From: Fodinibius roseus
Lineage (GTDB): Bacteria > Bacteroidota > Rhodothermia > Balneolales > Balneolaceae
Direction of reading: 5' to 3'
Assembly (NCBI RefSeq): GCF_900129315.1
Contig: NZ_FQUS01000012.1
Span: 62,001-126,000, forward strand
Length of the DNA stretch: 64,000 nt
Positions 53,111-61,951 of this stretch are shown here, one piece after another. How positions within the stretch are numbered: position 1 is the first letter of the stretch; the number at the start of each line of letters is the position of its first letter. The position numbers and the translations under genes are program-made. The notes beneath the pieces are model-generated. The model ran no database searches. It was not told the DNA's origin and saw only the letters and a list, made by a program, of their open reading frames with translations.

Positions 53111-54229
53111 ATGACCGTACAAACCGATATTGACGAAAAAATTAACCTGAAAGCCCTCACCAGGCAGGAACTCCGGGAGTTTACCGAAGAACTGGGATTG
53201 CAGTCCTTTCGAAGCGACCAGCTTTTCCAGTGGCTCTACCAGAAAGGAGTCCACAGCTTCGATGAGATGACGAACCTGTCGAAAGACCTCCGCTCGCGCC
53301 TGAAAGAGATAGCGACCGTCCCCACCATCGAGCATGTCCGCCGGCAGGAATCCAAGGACGGCACGATCAAGTTCCTGTTCAAGCTGCAGGGGGAGGGAGA
53401 GGAAGAACACAAGGTCGAGTCGGTCCTGATTCCCGACTTTTATCCCGACGGGGCCGCCAACCGCCTGACCGTCTGCGTCTCCTCGCAGGTAGGGTGCGTA
53501 TACGGATGCTCCTTTTGCGCGACCGGCAAGATGGGCTTCTTTCGCAACCTGACCCACGGCGAGATCGTCGACCAGGTACAGTATATCAATGCTCTTTGCG
53601 AGGAAAAATTCGGCAAAGGCATTACCAATGTCGTATACATGGGGATGGGCGAGCCGCTCCATAATTACCAGGCGGTGGTCAGCTCGGCCTCCATCATTAC
53701 GGATCAGCTGAGCATCGGTCTGTCTCCCAGGCGGATTACCGTTTCGACGGTCGGACTCACCCGGCGGATCAGGCAGCTGGCCGACGAGCGGCAGCCGTTC
53801 AACCTGGCCATCTCGCTCCACGCCGCGAATGACGAAAAAAGGGATGAGATTATGCCGATCAACAGTTCGATGGACCTCGGGCAGTTAAAGGAGGCGGTCC
53901 AGTACTACTACGCCAGGCTGCACCGGCCCCTCACCTATGAATACCTGCTGTTTGACGAGTTCAACGACAGCCCGGAAGATGCGCGGCAGCTGGCCGAGAT
54001 TGTGCGCTGGGTGCCCAGCAAAGTGAACATCATCATGTATAACGATGTCGCCGGCGTGGCGCTGAAAGGAGCCCGGGAAGAACGGCTGGACCGCTTTATG
54101 CAGGAGCTTGTGGCGCGCGACATCACCGCTACCGTTCGCCGCAGCCGCGGGGACGATATCGACGCCGGGTGCGGGCAGCTGGCCATCAAGGAGGGACAGC
54201 CCCAGGGGAAGTCGATCCGGAAGAAATGA
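53111..54229 (+). CDS. rlmN: 23S rRNA (adenine-2503-C2)-methyltransferase RlmN
   Basis: 372 residues. The radical-SAM cluster motif C-x3-C-x2-C is Cys129, Cys133 and Cys136 in QVGCVYGCSFCATGKMGF. The second methyl-carrying cysteine is Cys354 in DIDAGCGQL. Also present are VYMGMGEPLHNYQAVVSS and SPRRITVSTVGL. It methylates A2503 of 23S rRNA and, in some bacteria, A37 of certain tRNAs. RlmN rather than Cfr is indicated by the N-terminal extension and overall match. A repeat family 1 copy begins 13 bp after the stop. Confidence 0.95.
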   Translation: MTVQTDIDEKINLKALTRQELREFTEELGLQSFRSDQLFQWLYQKGVHSFDEMTNLSKDLRSRLKEIATVPTIEHVRRQESKDGTIKFLFKLQGEGEEEHKVESVLIPDFYPDGAANRLTVCVSSQVGCVYGCSFCATGKMGFFRNLTHGEIVDQVQYINALCEEKFGKGITNVVYMGMGEPLHNYQAVVSSASIITDQLSIGLSPRRITVSTVGLTRRIRQLADERQPFNLAISLHAANDEKRDEIMPINSSMDLGQLKEAVQYYYARLHRPLTYEYLLFDEFNDSPEDARQLAEIVRWVPSKVNIIMYNDVAGVALKGAREERLDRFMQELVARDITATVRRSRGDDIDAGCGQLAIKEGQPQGKSIRKK

Positions 54230-54241
54230 TTTTATTCAGAA

Positions 54242-54376
54242 GGCTTTGAAAAACGAGGCATTTTGTTCAATATCAAGGCCAGAGGGAGGTTGGAATCGCA
54301 GCATATAGCCTATATGTGAGAATCTCAACCGACCGATAACACCGATATTGGGCAAAAGGACCGTTTAACAGAGCCC
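54242..54376 (+). repeat. Dispersed repeat family 1, copy C (full length)
   Basis: The left end GGCTTTGAAAAACGAGGCAT and right end GGGCAAAAGGACCGTTTAAC resemble the family ends. The core GGGAGGTTGGAATCGCAGCA and CATATAGCC match copy A at 9697-9830 at high identity. It fills nearly the whole gap between the convergent rlmN and lepB genes. Confidence 0.8.
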
Positions 54377-54379
54377 TTC

Positions 54380-55468
54380 TCAATCATGGATAAAATTCAG
54401 TATCCGATCGAAGCGGGGAAGCCAGCGTTCGCTGTCCCACGAGAAATAGATCATGCCGGCTTTGCCGACAATATGCGTCTGCGGCACAAAACCCCAGAAT
54501 CGGCTGTCCTCGCTGTTATCCCGGTTATCCCCCATCATAAAATAGTAATCCTGACGGATGGTATATTCATTCGTCTCTTCCCCGTTGATAATAAACTGCT
54601 CGCCTTCCCGCTGCACGCTGTTGCCTTCGTAGCGGGTCAGAATATCCTCATAGACGTGGTAGTTGCCGGGCGTCAGCGTTACCGTCTGTCCCTCAAACGG
54701 CACCACCGTGGGCGGCAGGTGATGATGGTTCATGAATCCGGATGAAAAGCTGAATTCCCGCCGGTCGTATTCATTAAATCCGTCGGGCAGCACAAACGGG
54801 TTGACGTCGGTCACTTCCTGCCACCGGCTAATCGTTTCCGCCACCTGCCGGGTCATATTGACGCGGTAGACGCCGGGCTGCTGGGTCTGGTAAAGGGTGC
54901 CTCCCGCCGCTCTCACTTTTGCCGCGCTCAGACGCACGCGATCCCGCACGCGAACCTCATAGGTCCGCTGGATCCCCGGAAACGGCTCCGCCTGTTCTCC
55001 GTTGACAAACAGCTGGTTGTCATCGATAGAAAGCGTATCTCCGGGCATCCCGACCAACCGTTTGACGTAGTTGGTCTTGGCAGCAATCGGCGCCAGGTCC
55101 ACCGGGTAGTTAAAGACCACAATATCATTGCGCTCTATCTCATCGAATCCCGGCAGGCGGGCCCAGGGCAACACCAGTCCCTGCATATAGATATTGGTAA
55201 ACGGGACACCCAGCACCATGGGGGTGCGGGGACCGTAGCTCATTTTTGATACGATCAGAAAGTCACCCGTCATCAGGGTCTTTTCCATCGACGGGGTGGG
55301 AATGCGATACGCTTCAAAAAAGAAAGTGCGAATAATCAGTGCCGCCACGGCCGCAAAAAGGAGCGCATCCGCCCACTCCCGCAGCCAGCTCTTTGCCTTT
55401 TTATGTTGATTTTTTCTCCGCTGCTCCCGGCGTTTTTGTCGTTCTTCTCTGGAAAGTTTATTGGCCAA
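54380..55468 (-). CDS. lepB: Signal peptidase I
   Basis: 362 residues. A basic N-terminus with Lys/Arg-rich residues 1-30 precedes one membrane helix (LLFAAVAALIIRTFFFEAYR). The catalytic serine is Ser60 in RIPTPSMEKTLMTGDF, and the general base Lys136 lies in TNYVKRLVGMPGDTLSID. Box E MMGDNRDNSEDSRFWGFVP is near the C-terminus. An insertion of about 80 residues between the core boxes is usual in this phylum. Role: cleavage of Sec signal peptides at the inner membrane. It ends the lepA-X-lepB cluster. Confidence 0.95.
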   Translation of the reverse strand: MANKLSREERQKRREQRRKNQHKKAKSWLREWADALLFAAVAALIIRTFFFEAYRIPTPSMEKTLMTGDFLIVSKMSYGPRTPMVLGVPFTNIYMQGLVLPWARLPGFDEIERNDIVVFNYPVDLAPIAAKTNYVKRLVGMPGDTLSIDDNQLFVNGEQAEPFPGIQRTYEVRVRDRVRLSAAKVRAAGGTLYQTQQPGVYRVNMTRQVAETISRWQEVTDVNPFVLPDGFNEYDRREFSFSSGFMNHHHLPPTVVPFEGQTVTLTPGNYHVYEDILTRYEGNSVQREGEQFIINGEETNEYTIRQDYYFMMGDNRDNSEDSRFWGFVPQTHIVGKAGMIYFSWDSERWLPRFDRILNFIHD

Positions 55469-55514
55469 AACAACTCCTTATATCGTTCTATTGGTACTGG
55501 ATGATTAACAATTA

Positions 55515-56099
55515 TTAGTAGCTCATGCCGGGAGGGGACGTTATTTCGGTCGTGCGGTAATCCCCGCTGTCGTACGTCACATTATACCACTGCCTGCGCT
55601 CCGGAGAGTAATAGTAATCCTGGTAGGCCGGCAGGTTCTCCACGGCCATCAGCTCTTTTGCAAAGACCCGTTTGATCTGGGGCATCAGGTCAATGTACTT
55701 GCTGGCCCCCGCGTATACCAGGCCTCTGCCGAAGGGCCCGTCAATATCGAGCACCATCATCGGTATGCTGTCGTCGACGACGAACCAGTATTCGAACTGG
55801 ATGGCCTGGGCCGGGCGAAAATCCTCCAGCTTGATCAAATCCTCTATGGTCTTGGTGGGATCCCCGTAGGCAGCCTTCAGCCGGGCTCGGATTTCATTCG
55901 TCTGTTTTCCATCGATTTCCGACCTGTCGTAAAAACCCTGTCCGGTCCACTTTACATCGTCGAATTTATTCATAAACCAGCTTTGCCGGTCGTTGCTTAT
56001 TTTTTCGATTTCAGGCGCTTCAAATTGCGCATAGCCCGCAACCGATAGTGCCAGTGATATGAGAACGGTGAGAAACAGAGATTTTAATAATGCTTGCAT
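55515..56099 (-). CDS. Exported hypothetical protein between lepA and lepB
   Basis: 194 residues with a signal peptide (MQALLKSLFLTVLISLALSV, cleavage near AGYAQ). The mature part is acidic with aromatic-rich strands (AIQFEYWFVVDDSIPMMVLD, then QDYYYSPERRQWYNVTYD). I do not recognise a family. It starts 78 bp after lepA and ends 46 bp before lepB, so it is expected to be co-transcribed with the export and translation factors. It has no lipobox and no predicted membrane anchor after cleavage. Confidence 0.7.
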   Translation of the reverse strand: MQALLKSLFLTVLISLALSVAGYAQFEAPEIEKISNDRQSWFMNKFDDVKWTGQGFYDRSEIDGKQTNEIRARLKAAYGDPTKTIEDLIKLEDFRPAQAIQFEYWFVVDDSIPMMVLDIDGPFGRGLVYAGASKYIDLMPQIKRVFAKELMAVENLPAYQDYYYSPERRQWYNVTYDSGDYRTTEITSPPGMSY

Positions 56100-56177
56100 C
56101 AGAAAAGTTTATGTTAGTAAGTGGGGTTGAGTAAATTAACGTCAAACGCCGGCAGTTATTACCGGCTCCTAATATAC

Positions 56178-57986
56178 TTAATTATCATCATCCATGGAAA
56201 GCACCGCAAGAAAAGCTTCCTGGGGCACTTCTACCGTACCGACCTGCTTCATTCGTTTCTTACCCTCTTTTTGCTTCTCCAGAAGCTTGCGTTTCCGGGA
56301 GATATCGCCGCCGTAGCATTTGGCCGTGACATCCTTGCGTATGGCCCGGATGGTTTCGCGGGCGATGACCTGCGAGCCGATAGCCGCCTGGATGGGGATT
56401 TCAAACTGGTGCTGCGAAATCAACTCCTTGAGTTTCTTGCAGAGCTTGCGTCCCAGGTCATAGGCTTTATCGCGGTGGATAATACTCGACAGCGCATCCA
56501 CCGGGTCGCCGTTCAGCAGGATATCCAGCCGTACCAGGTCGCCCTGCCGGTATTCCAGGAACTCATAATCGAGGGATGCATAGCCGCGCGTCCCGCTTTT
56601 CAGGCGGTCATAAAAATCAAACACCACTTCGGCCATCGGCAGCTCATAGGTGATATCCACACGCTGACTCTGCATGTGAATCTGGTTGACATACTTCCCG
56701 CGTTTTTCTTCACACAGTTTCATAACCGGGCCGATATAATCCGAAGGAGTAATGATACTGGCCTGGATATAAGGCTCATACACCGCATCCACTTTGCTCG
56801 GATCCGGCATCTCGCTCGGGTTATCGACAATCACTTTTTTCTGCTCATTTTTCTCGGTGATATGCACCTCATACTCCACATTCGGCACGGTGGTGATTAT
56901 ATCAATATCAAACTCGCGGTCGAGGCGTTCCTGAACGATCTCCATATGCAGCATGCCCAGGAATCCCGCCCTGAAACCAAAACCGAGGGCCTTCGACGTT
57001 TCCGGCTGGTAGGTCAGCGAGGCGTCATTGAGCTGCAGTTTTTCCAGCGCCGAGCGCAGGTCCTCGAACTCGTCCGACTGCGTCGGAAACAGTCCGCTGA
57101 ATACCATCGGCTTCGGCTCCTGATAGCCGGGAATAGGCTCATCGGCCGGATTATCGGTCCGGGTCAGCGTATCCCCGACGCGGGCGTCCTGCAGCGACTT
57201 CACGCTGCCGATGACGTAGCCGACATCCCCGGCCTCGAGGGTATCGGTCTGCACCTGCTTGAGCTTCAGGTGGCCGATCTCCTCGGCGTCGTATTCCTTC
57301 TGGGTCGCCATAAAGCGGATGCCGTCCCCCTGGTGAAGCGTGCCCTCCATCACTCGGACATACACGATAGATCCGCGGTAGGTGTTGAACACCGAATCGA
57401 AAATAAGGGCCCGGAGCGGTTTGTCGGTGTTGCGGGCGGGACCGGGAATGCGCTCGACGACGGCTTCCAGCAGCTCGTCAATTCCCTCCCCGGTCTTGGC
57501 TGAAACGTGCAGGATATCCTCATGGTCGCAGCCGATAAGATCCACGATCTGCTGCCCCACCCCTTCGGGGTCCGCCCCCGGGAGGTCGATCTTATTCAGC
57601 ACCGGCACGATCTCCAGGTCCTGTTCGATAGCCTGGTACAGGGTCGAAATCGTCTGTGCCTCTATCCCCTGCGCCGCATCCACGACCACCAGTGCGCCTT
57701 CACAGGCTTTCAGCGCCCGCGATACTTCATAGGCGAAATCCACATGGCCCGGCGTATCAATCAGGTTAAAGGTCACATGCTCGCCGCCGGGACGCTCATA
57801 ATCCATTTGGATCGCGTGACTTTTGATGGTAATGCCGCGCTCCCGCTCCAGGTCCATATCATCCAGGATCTGCTCATGCATCTCTCGCTCGGTGATGGCG
57901 CCGGTACGCTCCAGCAACCGGTCTGCGAGCGTGGATTTGCCGTGATCGATGTGGGCAATAATACAAAAGTTGCGAATCTGAGACAT
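56178..57986 (-). CDS. lepA: Elongation factor 4 (back-translocating GTPase LepA)
   Basis: 602 residues, the standard LepA length. The P-loop is [20 protein letters not shown], and switch II is [19 protein letters not shown]. Further GTPase motifs are NKID and [12 protein letters not shown]. The domain order follows EF-G but lacks domain IV and has the LepA-specific C-terminal domain, ending in [20 protein letters not shown]. Role: ribosome-bound GTPase that can promote back-translocation and assist translation under ionic stress. It heads the minus-strand operon with the exported hypothetical protein and lepB. Confidence 0.97.
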   Translation of the reverse strand: MSQIRNFCIIAHIDHGKSTLADRLLERTGAITEREMHEQILDDMDLERERGITIKSHAIQMDYERPGGEHVTFNLIDTPGHVDFAYEVSRALKACEGALVVVDAAQGIEAQTISTLYQAIEQDLEIVPVLNKIDLPGADPEGVGQQIVDLIGCDHEDILHVSAKTGEGIDELLEAVVERIPGPARNTDKPLRALIFDSVFNTYRGSIVYVRVMEGTLHQGDGIRFMATQKEYDAEEIGHLKLKQVQTDTLEAGDVGYVIGSVKSLQDARVGDTLTRTDNPADEPIPGYQEPKPMVFSGLFPTQSDEFEDLRSALEKLQLNDASLTYQPETSKALGFGFRAGFLGMLHMEIVQERLDREFDIDIITTVPNVEYEVHITEKNEQKKVIVDNPSEMPDPSKVDAVYEPYIQASIITPSDYIGPVMKLCEEKRGKYVNQIHMQSQRVDITYELPMAEVVFDFYDRLKSGTRGYASLDYEFLEYRQGDLVRLDILLNGDPVDALSSIIHRDKAYDLGRKLCKKLKELISQHQFEIPIQAAIGSQVIARETIRAIRKDVTAKCYGGDISRKRKLLEKQKEGKKRMKQVGTVEVPQEAFLAVLSMDDDN

Positions 57987-58127
57987 AGGGTTGTGCTACC
58001 TGCACATATTTGGCTTACAAAAAAGAACGCTAAAGATACAAAATTCGGCTCCTGATTTCACACTTAATGTTCAATATGTTAAACAATATTAGTGGAGTAA
58101 TCTTTAATTTTACTATTTCGCGAATCA

Positions 58128-58203
58128 TTCGGATTAAACATATGTGAGGATCCTGAAAGTGCGAAAAAGCAGAGATTGGCCAGAAAAACGGTTTTGCAAA
58201 ACG
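58128..58203 (+). repeat. Dispersed repeat family 1, copy D (right half)
   Basis: TATGTGAGGATCCTGAAAGT, then GCGAAAAAGCAGAGATTGGC and ACGGTTTTGCAAAACG, match the right half of copy B. It lies in the region between the lepA operon and the thiamine-binding protein gene. Confidence 0.65.
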
Positions 58204-58250
58204 CTCAAAAAAAGCAGATCCCGGATTAAGGTCCGGGGTCCGGCTGCATA

Positions 58251-58282
58251 AAAAAACCCAACACTTTAGCAAAAGTATTGGG
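58251..58282 (-). terminator. Rho-independent terminator of the thiamine-binding protein gene
   Basis: CCCAACACTTT (58257-58267) pairs with AAAGTATTGGG (58272-58282), with one G-T wobble on the minus strand. Read on the minus strand it is followed by a run of T (complement of the A-run ending at 58256). It begins about 23 bp after the gene's stop codon. Confidence 0.8.
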
Positions 58283-58305
58283 CCTCCATGAGGTAATAAG
58301 AGATC

Positions 58306-58581
58306 TTAACTTCCTGCCTCGCCCCTGCGGGTCTCTCCTTCGGCAACGGGGCTTAACAGCTCTATATGAAAACGGAACTCCTCCCCCTCAATCGCCATGG
58401 TTTCATACATCTCGCGGATAAGCTCGAAGACGATCTCCGTCTCTCCCCGCACGCTGGTCGACAAGTAGTTTACATCGACCTCCACGTCGTGCTGGGCTAC
58501 CAATTCAAGCAGGAAATCGATACTCTCCCTCGGGTTGACCGCTTTAAGCGGGATATACGTAAACTGGGCTGTTGTAATCAT
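58306..58581 (-). CDS. YkoF/thiamine-binding protein family member
   Basis: 91 residues, starting MITTAQFTYIPLKAVNPRES. The alternation of a beta strand with FTYIPLK, a helix (IDFLLELVAQHDVEVDV) and a strand followed by STSVRGETEIVFELIREMYE matches the ferredoxin-like thiamine/hydroxymethylpyrimidine-binding fold (YkoF, MTH1187 type). Members bind thiamine or its pyrimidine precursor. A single domain is expected to act as a dimer or tetramer. It stands alone with its own terminator. The assignment rests on fold-level similarity, so the ligand is uncertain. Confidence 0.6.
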   Translation of the reverse strand: MITTAQFTYIPLKAVNPRESIDFLLELVAQHDVEVDVNYLSTSVRGETEIVFELIREMYETMAIEGEEFRFHIELLSPVAEGETRRGEAGS

Positions 58582-58973
58582 AAGGCAAATACTCTGAACA
58601 TTATATTATTAAAAAATATGTGCGGTACTATTCTTCTCTTCCGCCAATCACTGTCTTTCGCGTCCATAAGGATAACCGTTTCGCAGTAATAGTTCAATCA
58701 AAATGTATGGCGATTTGAGATGTAGGGAACAGCTGTATTCCTTATATTTGCTGCCTTTGAAAAATCCCGTTCACAGGCCTTAAGTCCCGGGTCCCGGGAG
58801 ATCGGTTGACAAAGGATCATACCACCGCCTCCGAGCCCGCTGTTCCCCCATTTAACTATTCCGGGGCAGCGCCGATAATAACAGGGAATCTGCCGGGAAC
58901 AAATTATTTTTTTACCGGTACCAGATAAATAAACGAACCATCACCATATCCATATCCACTGTTTACCACCGCC
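58582..58973. other. Gene-free stretch upstream of the thiamine-binding protein gene
   Basis: The right part includes a GC-rich section with the palindrome AGTCCCGGGTCCCGGGAG near 58784-58801. GCCTTTGAAAAATCCCGTTC near 58753-58772 may be an isolated left end of repeat family 1. No coding frame is supported. Confidence 0.35.
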
Positions 58974-59063
58974 ATGCACAAAAAATTAATCAGTAGCGCC
59001 TTTATACAGCTTACCCTCTTTACCTTGCTGTTAATTTTTCTCGTCGTCACTGTTTCAGCATAG
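58974..59063 (+). CDS. Possible 29-residue membrane peptide or signal-peptide remnant
   Basis: The short frame reads MHKKLISSAFIQLTLFTLLL followed by IFLVVTVSA and a TAG stop. It has a basic start, a hydrophobic core and an AxA-like end, exactly like a secretion signal without a mature protein. It may be the decayed 5' end of an exported protein gene, a small membrane peptide, or chance. Repeat family 1 copy F begins 10 bp later. Confidence 0.3.
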   Translation: MHKKLISSAFIQLTLFTLLLIFLVVTVSA

Positions 59064-59072
59064 GAACCTGCC

Positions 59073-59247
59073 GGGCTTTGCAAAACCCGGCTTTCCAAAA
59101 AACCTTTACCGGGGAATGGACTGCAATAGCCATGTCCTGTTGCTCACGGCGACGCCCCCCCGAAACGCGGAACGGCTGTACGGTTCCCTCGTCGTTTCGA
59201 ATCGCGAAAATACAGAAACTGAACAAGATACCGGTCTTGCAAAAGGC
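59073..59247 (+). repeat. Dispersed repeat family 1, copy F (divergent)
   Basis: The left end GGGCTTTGCAAAACCCGG (59073-59090) and right end CGGTCTTGCAAAAGGC (59232-59247) are related inverted ends. AATCGCGAAAATACAGAAAC near the right side matches the internal block of copy B with few changes. The middle is unrelated to other copies. Confidence 0.5.
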
Positions 59248-59460
59248 GCTGCTATTGCCTGCGTCCAAAAGGATTATTCCGCCAAACTAAATATTGCAAT
59301 GATTCAGCGCTTTGCCAATATTTAGAGGAGGATAAAACAGAACCGGGCCCGGCAGCGGGAGGGTCCCGCTTATCCTGCTTTTTGGATATATGAGTGGAGA
59401 TCATTAAAAACAAACCAAAATAGGGACGGTTTATTAATTTCAATAAAAAAACGGGAAGTC

Positions 59461-60384
59461 ATGGATAAACGACCATTATTATCACAGGGTATACTCATAC
59501 TGGTATTCACGATACTGGCCGGCTGCGGACCGGATACAGAGCAAGAAACCGATTCGGACCAGCGCCGGGAGGTCGGCGACCGGCTGACATCCATTGAGGA
59601 GGGACTGGATGGCCCGGAAGCGATCCGCTACGACCCCGGCCAGGACGCCTACTTCATTTCTAATTTCAACGGTTCCAGCAGCGAAGCCGACTCCAACGGG
59701 TATATTGCCAAAGCACAACCCGACGGCACCATCGACTCGCTGAAATTCATGACCGGCACGGAGGAGGCCCCGCTTCACTCCCCGCGCGGAATGTATATTA
59801 CCGGCGACACGCTTTTTGTGGCTGATCTGAAGGGGGTACACGGTTTTCACACGCAAACCGGACAGCAGCTTGCCTTCGCCGACTTTACGGAATTTGAACC
59901 GGGATTTCTCAATGACGTGGCCGTGGGTCCCGACGGCGCCGTCTATGTCACGGATACCGGTCAGGCCCGGGTGTACCGGATGAGCGGCACGGAGGTCACT
60001 ATTGCCGCCGATTCGCTGGAAGATCCTCCCAACGGGATTACCCTGGACCCGGATAACCAGCAGCTCATTATTGCCCCGTGGGGCGGGGGACAGACATTTC
60101 GCTCGATTACGGCGGACGATACCACGCCCAGGGATTTCATAAGTGCTGGCTCGGGCGGCAACTTTGACGGCATCGAGCCCTACAACGGCTCATTCCTGGT
60201 CTCCAGTCAGGCCGACACGAGCATCTACCTGCTGGGCGAGGACCGCGAAAGCAGGGCGATAATTAAAACGGCCCCTGAACCCGCCGATATCGCACTCGAC
60301 ACCAAACGCAACCGGGTCGCCGTCCCCTATATCGAATTAGACCGGGTGGATATCTGGGAAATCGAGGCCGGACAACAGCAGTAA
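59461..60384 (+). CDS. SMP-30/gluconolactonase-like lipoprotein
   Basis: 307 residues. The signal peptide ends in the lipobox LAGC (GILILVFTILAGCGPDTEQE). The mature protein is a six-bladed propeller with strand phrases EAIRYDPGQDAYFISNFNGS, SPRGMYITGDTLFVADLKGV, LNDVAVGPDGAVYVTDTG, NGITLDPDNQQLIIAPW and PADIALDTKRNRVAVPYIEL. These match the SMP-30/gluconolactonase/LRE-like region. Members hydrolyse sugar lactones using a metal; the metal-binding Glu, Asn and Asp are not confidently placed here, so activity is uncertain. Confidence 0.78.
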   Translation: MDKRPLLSQGILILVFTILAGCGPDTEQETDSDQRREVGDRLTSIEEGLDGPEAIRYDPGQDAYFISNFNGSSSEADSNGYIAKAQPDGTIDSLKFMTGTEEAPLHSPRGMYITGDTLFVADLKGVHGFHTQTGQQLAFADFTEFEPGFLNDVAVGPDGAVYVTDTGQARVYRMSGTEVTIAADSLEDPPNGITLDPDNQQLIIAPWGGGQTFRSITADDTTPRDFISAGSGGNFDGIEPYNGSFLVSSQADTSIYLLGEDRESRAIIKTAPEPADIALDTKRNRVAVPYIELDRVDIWEIEAGQQQ

Positions 60385-60750
60385 CTACCGACGCAATCCT
60401 TTTTTCGGGCTATAGAACCGCGGCAGGGACACCGGGCATGAGGGCCATCCCTGGGCGGTGCCCTGGATCTTTTTGTGAACGGCGGTGCTTTGTTGATGGA
60501 GCAACAAACATGTTGACGTTGAACGGGGATCCCACAGGAACTACCTCCCGATATTGCAAAGCAGGGCACACCTCTCCGGGAGGCAGCCTGTGCCGACTCC
60601 CACCCCCATCGGTAAGGCAGCAAGGATGACCCCGGTAAGCCGGCGGGAAATAAGGAAGCAATTTTCCCGATGGATCTTCACGTCGCACGACGCCTGATTT
60701 TACCTTAAATTTATATGGAAGATTTATCAAAAAATATTATCTTACACCTG
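60385..60750. other. GC-rich gene-free stretch upstream of the his leader
   Basis: The middle (60410-60690) is GC-rich and contains hairpin-forming sequences such as TTTGTTG/CAACAAA near 60490-60510. No frame in it looks coding and no riboswitch consensus is recognised. The last 60 bp (AT-rich) probably contain the his operon promoter. Confidence 0.35.
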
Positions 60751-60810
60751 ATGCAAAAAAACACGCTCCATATCCACTCCCTCCATCATGGCGGTTTCGA
60801 CCGTCAATAG
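60751..60810 (+). promoter_or_regulatory. Candidate his operon leader peptide
   Basis: The short frame encodes MQKNTLHIHSLHHGGFDRQ, with four His codons within seven positions (CAT ATC CAC TCC CTC CAT CAT). It ends 100 bp before hisG. After it come TAGCA/TGCTA (60808-60818), CAGGC/GCCTG (60819-60834) and a T6 tract at 60870-60875. This is the layout of an attenuator, in which ribosome stalling at His codons controls read-through. A textbook terminator stem next to the T-tract was not found, so the mechanism is not fully supported. Confidence 0.55.
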
Positions 60811-60910
60811 CATTGCTACAGGCAGCCAAGCCTGCTTTCCGACTCTCTTGTTACAACGCTCTCATACCATTTTTTCAATCTATAATACATAATATCGATC
60901 GCTCATTGCC

Positions 60911-61792
60911 ATGGAACGAACCGCAGATTCCAAAACTTCTCTTCGAATCGCCATACAAAAATCCGGTCGGCTGACCGACAAGACCATCGAACTGCTCAAA
61001 GGCATCGGCTTGCGTTTTGACGACTACAAGCGCAACCTGATGGTCAAATGCCGCAACTTTGACGTGGAACTCCTGCTGATCCGCGACGACGATATCCCCG
61101 AGTATGTACAGGACGGCGTGTGCGACCTGGGCTTCGTGGGAGCGAATGTCCGCGCCGAAACCGGGGCGGACGTCCGTGTTCTTCGGGGACTCGATTACGG
61201 GGTGTGCCGCCTTTCCCTGGCCGCCCGCAAGGACGGTGCGATTCAGACCCTTGAAGATTTCGAGGGCAAGACCATCGCCACCAGCTATCCCAACCTGACG
61301 CAGCAATTTTTAGACAAGCATAATATCGGGGCCAACCTGGTAACCATTTCAGGCGCCGTGGAAATTGCCCCCCGCCTCGAAGTCGCCGACGCCATCTGCG
61401 ACCTGGTGTCCACGGGCAATACCCTCAAGGCAAACGGACTCCAGGAACTGGAGGTGATCCTGGAGTCGGAAACGCAGCTCATCCAAACGAACAAGGAACT
61501 GTCCCCGGGCAAGAAAAAGCTGATCGAGAAATTTTTGATACGGATGGACAGCCACCAGCAGGCGGAACGCAGCCGGTACATCATGATGAATGCCCCGAAA
61601 TCTTCGGTGCCCGAGATCAAAGAGATCATACCGTCACTTAACAGTCCCACGGTCATGCCCCTCGCCGATGAGGAGATGGTGGCCGTTCATACGGTGATCC
61701 CGATCGACCAGTTCTGGGTGGTGATGGAGCGGCTCAAAAAGGAAGGAGCCACCGGCATTGTCATCCTTCCCATCGAAAGCATGATATTATGA
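60911..61792 (+). CDS. hisG: ATP phosphoribosyltransferase, long form
   Basis: 293 residues, the long form with a C-terminal ACT-like regulatory domain. The N-terminal catalytic part contains LRIAIQKSGRLTDKTIELLK and CDLGFVGANVRAETGADVRV. The PRPP loop region is ADAICDLVSTGNTLKANGL (E/DxVxTGxT). The C-terminal domain (from about residue 215) has ADEEMVAVHTVIPIDQFWVV. Reaction: first step of histidine synthesis, with feedback inhibition by histidine through the C-terminal domain. A His-rich leader ORF lies just upstream. hisD and hisC follow. Confidence 0.96.
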   Translation: MERTADSKTSLRIAIQKSGRLTDKTIELLKGIGLRFDDYKRNLMVKCRNFDVELLLIRDDDIPEYVQDGVCDLGFVGANVRAETGADVRVLRGLDYGVCRLSLAARKDGAIQTLEDFEGKTIATSYPNLTQQFLDKHNIGANLVTISGAVEIAPRLEVADAICDLVSTGNTLKANGLQELEVILESETQLIQTNKELSPGKKKLIEKFLIRMDSHQQAERSRYIMMNAPKSSVPEIKEIIPSLNSPTVMPLADEEMVAVHTVIPIDQFWVVMERLKKEGATGIVILPIESMIL

Positions 61793-61951
61793 TAGTCGAC
61801 GGGAATGCAGGGATTGAAATAAAAGAAATCGACCACTGTAATAACATGATTCACCCCGCCCCGCAAGCCCGGCGTGGCTGCCGGGGGACAGAGATGGGGA
61901 TGGCAGGAGCTTTAATCATGCGCTAAGGATCATATTAAACACAGCTGAACC

